Origin: Palsa-1150 sp036490515
GTDB lineage: Bacteria; Myxococcota_A; Polyangia; Polyangiales; Polyangiaceae
Direction of reading: 5' to 3'
Length of the DNA: 64,000 nt
Assembly: GCA_036490515.1 (NCBI GenBank)
Contig: DASXDU010000042.1
Coordinates: 124,001 to 188,000, forward strand
The stretch's first letter is position 1. Every line of letters begins with the position of its first letter. Shown in pieces: positions 54,486-64,000 of this stretch. The notes beneath the pieces are model-generated. The model ran no database searches. It saw only the letters and a program-made list of their open reading frames with translations, and was not told the origin of the DNA. Made by a program: the position numbers and the translations under genes.

Positions 54486-56018
54486 ATGAAACGCAGCCCC
54501 ATTCGCACCGGCGTCCTTTGCGTGCTCGCTCCCGCCGCGCTCACATTCGCGGTCCCCGCGCTCGCGCAGACCAAACCGTTCCCGTCGAGCGGCGCCTATG
54601 CGAAGGGGTTCGTCACGTCCGCCGCGACGACGGCGGTCGTCCAGGCCTCGTACGCGAACTGGAAGACGAACTACCTGAAGACCGACTGCGGCAATGGCTA
54701 CTACCGCGTCGACAACGCCACGGGCGATGCGAGCACGTTCTCCGAGGGCCAGGGCTACGGCATGGTCCTCACCGCGTACTTCGGCGACCAGGCCGCCTTC
54801 GACGGCCTCTGGTCCTTCGCGCAGAAGAACTACGACTCGGACGGCCTGATGGGCTGGCACGTGACCTGTGGCGGCGCGACGACGAGCGACGGCGGATCGG
54901 GCTCGGCGACCGATGGGGACACCGACATCGGCTTCGGCCTGATCGTGGCGGCGGCGCAGTGGGGCGGGACGTACCTCGCCGAGGCCAAGACGTACCTCGC
55001 GACGCTCGAGGCGAAGGACTTCACGACGTGCTCGGCCAGCGGCAGGAACATCCCGAACGAGGGGCAGTGGCAGGGCAACGGCGCCTGTACTGCGACCGGG
55101 GGCGGCAGCAACACGTCGTACTGGATGCCCGCGTACTATCGTGTCTTCGCCGACGTCACGGGCGACTCGTTCTGGAGCAAGGCGGCGGACGACGTGATCA
55201 CCCTCTACGGGCTCGCGGCAAACCCGGCGACGGGCATCATCGTCAACACGGTCGATCAGGACGGCGTCGCGCTCTCCGGGCAGACGTACGACTACAACAG
55301 CTGCCGCATCCCCTGGCGAGCGGCGCTCGACTACCTCTGGTACGGAACCGCGGGCGCGCAGCAGGAGCTCACGAAGCTCACGGGCTGGGTGAACTCGGTC
55401 GGGATAACGAACATCGTCGACGGCTACGACGCCGACGGCACACCCACCGGGCAGTGGACCGGAATGAACGCGTTCGTCGGCGGCTTCACGGTCGGGGCCA
55501 TGGCGAGTACCCAGGCGCTCGCCGACGACTTCGCCGCGGACTTCGTCGCCATCGCCCCCGACAACGGCACCTACTACGGGTCGTCGCTACGCACGCTCTA
55601 CCTGCTCACGCTGAGCGGCAACCAGTGGAACCCGATGGAGGTGCTCGGCGGAGGGTCGGGGTCGAGCTCTGGCTCCAGCTCGGGTTCGAGCGGCGGCTCG
55701 TCGAGCTCCGGCAGCGGCGCCGGCTCGGGCTCCGGCAGCTCGTCGTCGTCGAGCTCCGGCTCGGGCGTCACGGGGGGCTCCAGCTCCGGAACCGCGTCGT
55801 CATCGGGCTCGCACGGGAGCACCACGTCGCCGAAAGGCTCGGGCAGCGGGGGCGGCGACGGGGCGACCGGCGCCGGCGCGACCGGAGGTGGCTCCGGCGG
55901 GGGCTGCGACGTTGCGGCGCGCGGCGCCGGCGAAACGAACGCCCTCGCGGCGGGCGGCCTGCTCTCCCTCTTCGGCCTCGTCGCAGTGTTGCGCCGCCGT
56001 AGGCGATCGGCTCGCTAG
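54486..56018 (+). CDS. Secreted glycoside hydrolase family 8 enzyme with MYXO-CTERM-like tail
   Basis: AGGAG sits 5 bases before the ATG at 54486; 510 residues. The signal peptide would be cut after ALA at residue 27. Residues about 30-385 form the (alpha/alpha)6 barrel of GH8: catalytic acid Glu87 in TFSEGQGYGM, and Asp145/Asp147 in DGDTDIGFGL, with Cys pairs (DCGN, TCGG) nearby. GH8 members cut beta-1,4 glucans, xylans or chitosan; which one is not clear. Residues about 390-470 are a Ser-Gly stalk. The end, GGGCDVAARGAG followed by a hydrophobic stretch and RRRRRSAR, fits the MYXO-CTERM surface-sorting pattern. Confidence 0.9.
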   Translation: MKRSPIRTGVLCVLAPAALTFAVPALAQTKPFPSSGAYAKGFVTSAATTAVVQASYANWKTNYLKTDCGNGYYRVDNATGDASTFSEGQGYGMVLTAYFGDQAAFDGLWSFAQKNYDSDGLMGWHVTCGGATTSDGGSGSATDGDTDIGFGLIVAAAQWGGTYLAEAKTYLATLEAKDFTTCSASGRNIPNEGQWQGNGACTATGGGSNTSYWMPAYYRVFADVTGDSFWSKAADDVITLYGLAANPATGIIVNTVDQDGVALSGQTYDYNSCRIPWRAALDYLWYGTAGAQQELTKLTGWVNSVGITNIVDGYDADGTPTGQWTGMNAFVGGFTVGAMASTQALADDFAADFVAIAPDNGTYYGSSLRTLYLLTLSGNQWNPMEVLGGGSGSSSGSSSGSSGGSSSSGSGAGSGSGSSSSSSSGSGVTGGSSSGTASSSGSHGSTTSPKGSGSGGGDGATGAGATGGGSGGGCDVAARGAGETNALAAGGLLSLFGLVAVLRRRRRSAR

Positions 56019-56245
56019 GCCCGCAGCGCGCTCGTGCCGGGGTCGCTGAGCGTGGCAGGCTGCGACGTCGAGTTGTGCGCGCGCTGCGAAGTGGTGGCGT
56101 CGCGGCACGCACCGGTGACCTGGCAGCCCGATGCCGCGGCAGCCGGACGCGCACATCTGCGCGAATGTCCCGGGCGATGCCGCCCATGACGCGCGCTCTC
56201 GACCGGAGCAGGACCGCTGGCGCGGCCCGTGCTTCTTCGCCTCGC

Positions 56246-56554
56246 ATGGCCTGCGCAGTCTGCCCGGAGCTTCCCCACACCACCCCCATGACCTCGTGGG
56301 ATCCTTCCTCGCGTGGCGCGCGATGCGACGAGCTCGAGGGAGATCCAACGGTCGTCATCCCGATGCCACTCCTCCGGCAACTCCTCGCCGAGGCGAGCGG
56401 CGGCTGCGTGCTCGGCGAGAGCGGCGTCATTGCCGCCGCCGTCCCGCGCATCGAGATCTGCGAGCTCGGTCCGGAGGACGTCGCTCTCCTCGACGACGAG
56501 AACGCGTTCGAGATCGCGTTCGAGGCGGCTCTCTGCGACGAAGACGCACGCTGA
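56246..56554 (+). CDS. Small acidic hypothetical protein
   Basis: The frame ending at 56554 has the high third-position GC of the neighbours over its last 80 codons and an acidic, protein-like sequence (TVVIPMPLLRQLLAEASGG, IEICELGPEDVALLDDENAF). The start is unclear: ATGs at 56186, 56246 and 56288 all lack a ribosome site. From 56246 it has 102 residues. No family is recognised. A perfect hairpin follows at 56565-56586, consistent with a real transcript end. Confidence 0.45.
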   Translation: MACAVCPELPHTTPMTSWDPSSRGARCDELEGDPTVVIPMPLLRQLLAEASGGCVLGESGVIAAAVPRIEICELGPEDVALLDDENAFEIAFEAALCDEDAR

Positions 56555-56564
56555 CGGAACCGCG

Positions 56565-56586
56565 CCCTGGGACGCAAGCTCCAGGG
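56565..56586. terminator. Hairpin between convergent genes
   Basis: CCCTGG (56565-56570) and CCAGGG (56581-56586) form a perfect 6-base stem with a 10-base loop. It lies in the 41-base gap between the plus-strand acidic protein and the stop of the REC-kinase-REC gene, so it could serve both directions. No strong U tract on either side. Confidence 0.45.
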
Positions 56587-56595
56587 GAGGAGTGT

Positions 56596-58128
56596 TCACC
56601 CTTCGTGCACGGACGTGATGCGTTCGACGAGCCCCAGGAGCGCGTCGACGTTGAGGGGCTTCTTGAGGAAGCCGGACGCGTGGAGACGGACCGCCTGCTC
56701 GGCGCCGTTGGGGTCTGCGGAGACGACGACGACGGGTATGGATGCGATCTGGGGCCGGGCGAGCTGCTGCTGGCGGAACTCGGCGCCGCTGACGACCGGC
56801 ATCGTGAGGTCGAGCAGGATGAGGTCGGGTGCGGGGTCGGCCTGGAGCTTCTGGAGCGCGACCGCTCCGTCCGCAGCCGCCACCGCCTGGTAGCCCTCGT
56901 GGGCGAGCAGGTCGAGCAGGACCTCGCGGACCTCGGCGTCGTCCTCCACGACGAGGATGCGTGCCTTGCCGCCGTTCTTCCGGCCCTCCGTCGGCCCGTC
57001 GCGCTCGGGAGGCTCCCGGCGGTCGAAGGGCTGCGCTGCGGGGACCGTGCGCCGCGGTAGGGTGACGGTGAAGGTCGTCCCTTCGTCATCACTCGACTGC
57101 GCCGTGACGTTCCCGCCGTGGGCGACCGCAATCTGCCGCGCGATGTAGAGACCTAGGCCGAGGCCTCCGGACGCGCGCGACCCTCGCCCACGGAAGGGAT
57201 CGAAGATCGAGGGGAGGATCCCCGGTGGGATGGCGCCCTGGTTCTGGATCGCGACGACGATCTCGTGCTCCTCGCCGATCACGGAGACGGTGATCGGTGC
57301 GCCCGCGGTTCCGTGCGTCACGGCGTTCCCCACGAGATTCGAGAAGACCTGGAGGAGCCTGTCGGCGTCGCCGGTGGTGAAGGCGTCACCGGTCACGCGC
57401 ACCCCGAACTGCCGCCCCGGGTTCACCGCGCGAATCTCGTCGACCGTCTGGCGGATCAGCTGGGTGACGTCGAGGTGCTGGCGTGCGCGAACGAAGCCCA
57501 TGCCGCCGGCCATGCGCGCGCGCGTCAGATCGAGGAGCTGGTCGATCATTCCCGTCATCCGGCGCGCGGCGGTCATCATGCGCTGGAGCGTCCGCTGCTG
57601 CGCCTCGTCCGAGAGCTGTCGGCTCAGCAGCTGCACGCCCGACGACATCGCGCTCAGGGGGTTCCGGAGGTCGTGCCCCAGGATCCCCATGAACATCTCG
57701 TTGAAGCGCAGAGCATTGGTGAGCTCACGCTGCTGCCGGTGGAGCTCGAAAAAGACCCCGGCCTTGCTCTTGAGGACGAGCGGGTCGACGGGTTTGAAGA
57801 GAAAGTCCACCGCGCCCGACTCGTACCCCTTGAAGACACGTTGCGGGTCCCGGGACCCGGCCGTGACGAAGATGATCGGGACGTGCTTCGTACGGGTGGT
57901 CCCGCGCATGAGCTCCGCGAGCTCGAACCCGTTCACGTCGGGCATCTGCACGTCCAGGATGGCGAGCGCGATGTCGTGGACCAGCAGGAGCTCCAGAGCT
58001 TCCGGCGCGTTCCGGGCCTTGAGGATCGCGAGGCCCTCGCGACGGAGCAACGCTTCGAGCGCCGTGAGATTCTCCTCGACGTCGTCCACGACGAGGAACT
58101 TGATGGGTTCGGTCACGGGCTCCGTCAT
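56596..58128 (-). CDS. REC-histidine kinase-REC hybrid sensor
   Basis: The ATG at 58128 overlaps the CheB stop (ATGA); 510 residues. An N-terminal receiver (about 8-125, phosphoacceptor Asp59 in AILDVQMP, Lys in FLFKPV) is followed by a coiled linker, a dimerisation domain with His152 in GHDLRNPLSA, an ATPase domain (NLVGNAV, GGLGLGLYIARQI), a basic linker, and a C-terminal receiver (about 390-505, DLILLDLTMP, FLKKPL). There is no membrane helix, so it is soluble. Its input is likely phosphoryl transfer to the first receiver from the larger kinase in the same operon. It is the last gene of the operon. Confidence 0.93.
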   Translation of the reverse strand: MTEPVTEPIKFLVVDDVEENLTALEALLRREGLAILKARNAPEALELLLVHDIALAILDVQMPDVNGFELAELMRGTTRTKHVPIIFVTAGSRDPQRVFKGYESGAVDFLFKPVDPLVLKSKAGVFFELHRQQRELTNALRFNEMFMGILGHDLRNPLSAMSSGVQLLSRQLSDEAQQRTLQRMMTAARRMTGMIDQLLDLTRARMAGGMGFVRARQHLDVTQLIRQTVDEIRAVNPGRQFGVRVTGDAFTTGDADRLLQVFSNLVGNAVTHGTAGAPITVSVIGEEHEIVVAIQNQGAIPPGILPSIFDPFRGRGSRASGGLGLGLYIARQIAVAHGGNVTAQSSDDEGTTFTVTLPRRTVPAAQPFDRREPPERDGPTEGRKNGGKARILVVEDDAEVREVLLDLLAHEGYQAVAAADGAVALQKLQADPAPDLILLDLTMPVVSGAEFRQQQLARPQIASIPVVVVSADPNGAEQAVRLHASGFLKKPLNVDALLGLVERITSVHEG

Positions 58129-58727
58129 GACGGCTCCGCTCCGAGGGCGCGCCGCGAGAGTGTCACGAGAAAGGGGCCGATCTCCGGAAGCGGAAGAACG
58201 TGCGGGGCTTTCGTCGTGCGGAGGCCTGCGGCGGGCATGGTGCTGATTCGCGCGGTCTCGAGCGACTGGATGACCGCGGTCCCCCCGAGCTGCTGGATCC
58301 GCGCGAGGCCGGCCGCCCCGTCTTCGTTCCCTCCGGTGAGCAGCAGTCCGACGAGCGCGGCTCCGTACGCCTCGGCGGCGGACTCGAACAGGACGTCGAT
58401 CGACGGACGAGAAAACTGGACGGGGGCGTCCACCGAGAACCCGACGGTCCGGTCCTGCTCGATCAGCAGGTGATAGTCGGGCGGGGCGATGTAGACGGTG
58501 CCGGCGACGAGCGGCTCCTTGTCCTCCGCTTCCTTGACGCGAATCGCACACTGGTTGGCGAGCACCGCGGCGAGCGCGCTGGGCCGGTTGGGCGGCACGT
58601 GCACGACGACCGCGACGGGGACCAGGAAGGCCTGAGGAAGCGCAGGCAAGATCACGAGCAGTGCCTCGAGGGCGCCGGAGGATCCGCCTACGACGATGGC
58701 TTCGATGGGCGCTGCTGCGGTGTTCAT
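58125..58727 (-). CDS. CheB-type methylesterase, catalytic domain only
   Basis: The protein has 200 residues and no receiver domain. The catalytic triad is present: Ser16 in VGGSSGA, His43 in VVVHVPP, and Asp136 in TGGNEDGAAG. The usual VYIAPPDYHL and FSRPSIDVLF blocks are there. In chemotaxis, CheB removes methyl groups from receptors; without a receiver it is not controlled by phosphorylation directly. It starts 4 bases after the CheR stop. Similar CheR-CheB-kinase sets without receptors occur in non-chemotactic signalling operons. No receptor gene is in the window. Confidence 0.93.
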   Translation of the reverse strand: MNTAAAPIEAIVVGGSSGALEALLVILPALPQAFLVPVAVVVHVPPNRPSALAAVLANQCAIRVKEAEDKEPLVAGTVYIAPPDYHLLIEQDRTVGFSVDAPVQFSRPSIDVLFESAAEAYGAALVGLLLTGGNEDGAAGLARIQQLGGTAVIQSLETARISTMPAAGLRTTKAPHVLPLPEIGPFLVTLSRRALGAEPS

Positions 58728-58731
58728 GATC

Positions 58732-59549
58732 TCAGATCTTCTGATAGATGCGCTCGGCCGCTGCGAACTCGACGAAGGCGCTCGCGTGCGGCGAAAAGCG
58801 GAGCGTCTCCTTCAGGCCTAACCCGAGGAACCCCTTGCGGCACAGCGAGTCGCGCAGGACCCCGATGGCGCGGTCTTGGAGCGCTCGCTCGAAATAGATG
58901 AGCACGTTGCGGCACGAGACGAACTCCACCTCCGCGAAGACGGTGTCGGTGGCGAGGCTGTGGTCGGAGAAGAGGATCGACTTCTTCAGGCTGCGGTCGA
59001 GGACGGCCGACGAGTAGCGCGCGGTGTAGTAGTCCGAGAGCGACCGGCGGCCGCCCGCCTCCGCGTAGTTCTCGCTGAATCGCGCGAACCGTTCCACGTC
59101 GTAGACCCCCTGCTCGGCCGCACGCAGGCTCTCGGGGTGGATGTCCGTCGCATAGATGAGAGTCCGGTCGAGGAGGTCCTCCTCGGCGAGGACGATCGCG
59201 AGCGAGTACGCCTCCTCGCCCGTAGCGCACCCCGCGACCCAGAGCTTGATCGACGGATAGGTTCGCAGGTAGGGCACCACTCGCTCGCGGACGGCGCGGA
59301 AGTAGCCGGGGTCGCGAAAGAGTTCGCTCACCTGGACCGTCAGGAACCGGAGGAGCTGCGCAAAAGTCGCGGGGTCGCGGAGGACACGCTCCTGGAGACG
59401 CGAGATGCTCTCGTCGCCGAAGAACGCCAGGGCCGTCATCGCCCGGCGCTTGAGCGAGGCCTCGGAATACGAGCGGAAGTCGTACTGGTAGCGCTGGTAG
59501 ATCGCGTCGAGGAGCAGACGCAGCTCGATGTCGGCCGCCGGACGATGCC

Positions 59550-59553
<4 letters not shown>
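58732..59553 (-). CDS. CheR-type protein glutamate methyltransferase
   Basis: The ATG at 59553 overlaps the stop of the large hybrid kinase (ATGA); a GTG at 59565 is in frame; 273 residues. The N-terminal helical domain is followed by the SAM fold: VSELFRDPGYF, motif I LWVAGCATGEEAYSLAI, YATDIHPESLRAAEQGVY, and VSCRNVLIYF. These are the standard CheR motifs. It should methylate Glu side chains with SAM. The beta-subdomain motif that contacts receptors is present (FSENYAEAGGRR region). It sits with a stand-alone CheB directly downstream. Confidence 0.94.
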
Positions 59554-62918
<3,365 letters not shown>

Positions 62919-62980
62919 GACGCCTCGCCGGAACGTGTGGCGCCGGCCGCCGGCGCCCCCCGGCGGGGATGGTTTGTCGC

Positions 62981-63373
62981 TCAGGTGGGCCTCGCCTCGG
63001 GTTGGCTGTCGACGGAGAGGAGCGCTTCGATGCGGGCGAAGTCGAATGGTTTGACGAGGAACGCGTCGAAACCGGCGTCGCGTGCGGCGTCTCTCGCCTC
63101 GGCGTCGCTGTATCCGGTGAGCGCGACGATCCGACAAGCGCGTCCGTGGCGGCTCCGGATGCTCGCCGCGATGTCGAACCCGCTAGCGTCGGGCAGGCCT
63201 ATGTCGAGAAAGACGAGGTCTGCGGCCTCCTGGTCGAGCAGTGCGAGCGCCGCGGCGCCCTCGTGGGCGATGCGGACGGTGTGGCCGAACGTCGCCACCA
63301 GCTCCGCGAGCATCTCGGCATTGTCGCTCGCGTCGTCGACGACGAGGACGCGAAGCCCGTTGCGCGTGGTCAT
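62981..63373 (-). CDS. Single-domain response regulator opening the signalling operon
   Basis: AAGGA lies 5 bases before the ATG at 63373; 130 residues. The receiver is complete: Asp pair in LVVDDASDN, phosphoacceptor in LVFLDIGLPD, LTGYSDAE for the switch residue, and Lys in FLVKPF. The downstream kinase gene starts at or just after its stop. The segment GYSDAEARDAARDAGFDAFLVKP is close to the surviving half of the broken receiver at 116-324, so both belong to the same receiver type. It could shuttle phosphate between the two kinases of the operon. Confidence 0.92.
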   Translation of the reverse strand: MTTRNGLRVLVVDDASDNAEMLAELVATFGHTVRIAHEGAAALALLDQEAADLVFLDIGLPDASGFDIAASIRSRHGRACRIVALTGYSDAEARDAARDAGFDAFLVKPFDFARIEALLSVDSQPEARPT

Positions 63374-63521
63374 GGCAATCCTTGCCGACGCCCGAGATGG
63401 CCTGTAGCGGACAGGCGGCGAGATCCTCGTAGCTCGGAGATCCGGCTGCCGCAACGCGATCGCGTGCGCAACTAGCGGACTCGAGCGACGAGATCGTCCG
63501 CAGGCGCGCTACCATTTCCAG

Positions 63522-64000
63522 GTGACCTCGCCTCGATGGTGGGAGCCGCGCTTCGAGGGCGCGATCACGCGCTCACTGCTGCCCTCGTCAGTCTTCGAGA
63601 GGCTCGTCGAGCGAGCGAACGAGACGGGCCTGCGCGTGCTCGAGCCGCCGCCCGCCGAGCCGCTGCCTTCGTATCGCGCATCGGCCGCGCCGCTGCGATC
63701 GCTGCACCTCGAGCAGCGAGAGGCCTTCGTGGGTGCGTGGGATCGTCTCCACGTGTGGCAAGAGGGAGCGGGAGCGATCCGCTTCGAGGGGTCGTTTCAG
63801 CGCTGGGCAAACCACCTGCGCATCGTCTGGGCGGCGTTCGCGGTCCTCTACGGCGGCATGCTCACGTTCTGCTGTCCCACCACGCTCGCACTCGCGGTTG
63901 GCGTCGTTCTCGTCCTCACGTTCCTGCCGTTTCAGTGGGTCCACCGGGGTCGCACGACGAGGTGGGTCGAACGCTTCGTCGAGGATCAGGTGAAGCTCGC
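63522..64000 (+). CDS. Membrane protein, cut by the window end
   Basis: An open frame from the GTG at 63522 runs to the window edge (159 codons visible). The sequence is protein-like throughout: a charged N-terminus (PRWWEPRFEGAITRSLLPSS), a hydrophilic domain with HLEQREAFVGAWDRLHVW, then two membrane helices (IVWAAFAVLYGGMLTF and LALAVGVVLVLTFLPF) and a return to charged residues (RWVERFVEDQVKL). I do not recognise it. It is divergent from the signalling operon. The start could be a little further downstream. Confidence 0.7.
   Translation, partial: MTSPRWWEPRFEGAITRSLLPSSVFERLVERANETGLRVLEPPPAEPLPSYRASAAPLRSLHLEQREAFVGAWDRLHVWQEGAGAIRFEGSFQRWANHLRIVWAAFAVLYGGMLTFCCPTTLALAVGVVLVLTFLPFQWVHRGRTTRWVERFVEDQVKL

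Noticed and set aside
56015..56599. Minus-strand open frame with a receiver-like stretch (ERVLVVEESDV)
   Set aside because: The resemblance is short, no downstream receiver motifs follow, and the plus-strand frame is more protein-like.

Overview
The window is very GC-rich, gene-dense DNA with few insertions. I see no rRNA, tRNA, CRISPR array or transposase. Several things point to a deltaproteobacterium of the phylum Myxococcota, most likely the Polyangia/Sorangiineae side: four exported proteins with long Ser-Gly tracts, two C-terminal tails of the MYXO-CTERM type (Cys, hydrophobic stretch, Arg run), many lipoproteins, and a heavy load of two-component proteins including sigma-54 activators. 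This assignment is inference from style; no marker gene is present.

Layout. 1-3 kb: tail of a probable cation/proton antiporter, a broken receiver domain, a degenerate receiver protein and a sigma-54 response regulator with a small membrane protein behind it. 3-10 kb: rsgA, then a translationally coupled malQ / treS-maltokinase fusion / small-molecule kinase operon for alpha-glucan, maltose and trehalose metabolism. 10-25 kb: mostly envelope and secreted proteins (repeat-rich membrane protein, rhomboid protease, outer-membrane barrel, exported methyltransferase, Ser-Gly lipoproteins, propeller-phosphoesterase, SGNH hydrolase, amidase, NlpC-like and CAP-domain proteins) plus an aldo/keto reductase with twin operator palindromes.

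25-41 kb: a coherent stress-efflux regulon. A chromate transporter, a sigma-54 activator, a lone receiver and a membrane histidine kinase form one overlapping operon. It is divergent from a TolC-adaptor-RND operon, followed by a universal stress protein and a second adaptor-RND pair. The divergent intergenic region carries two outward-facing sigma-54 promoter matches flanking two palindromes exactly 20 bp apart, the layout expected if the local activator drives both directions.

41-46 kb: the most unusual locus. Five translationally coupled genes encode a YkuD-like protein without the catalytic cysteine, an asparagine-synthetase-like protein without the glutaminase cysteine, an unrecognised (possibly Toprim-like) protein, a LysA/DAP-decarboxylase-like protein without the PLP lysine, and a lipoprotein. 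I propose this as a candidate undescribed peptide or amine-ligation system.

46-56 kb: TspO, a TolB-like propeller lipoprotein, an SPFH-domain lipoprotein, small lipoproteins, a large propeller/di-heme cytochrome and a secreted GH8 glycosidase. 56-64 kb: a five-gene overlapping signalling operon (receiver, CHASE3-GAF kinase with three receivers, CheR, CheB, REC-kinase-REC), then the start of a membrane protein cut by the window end.
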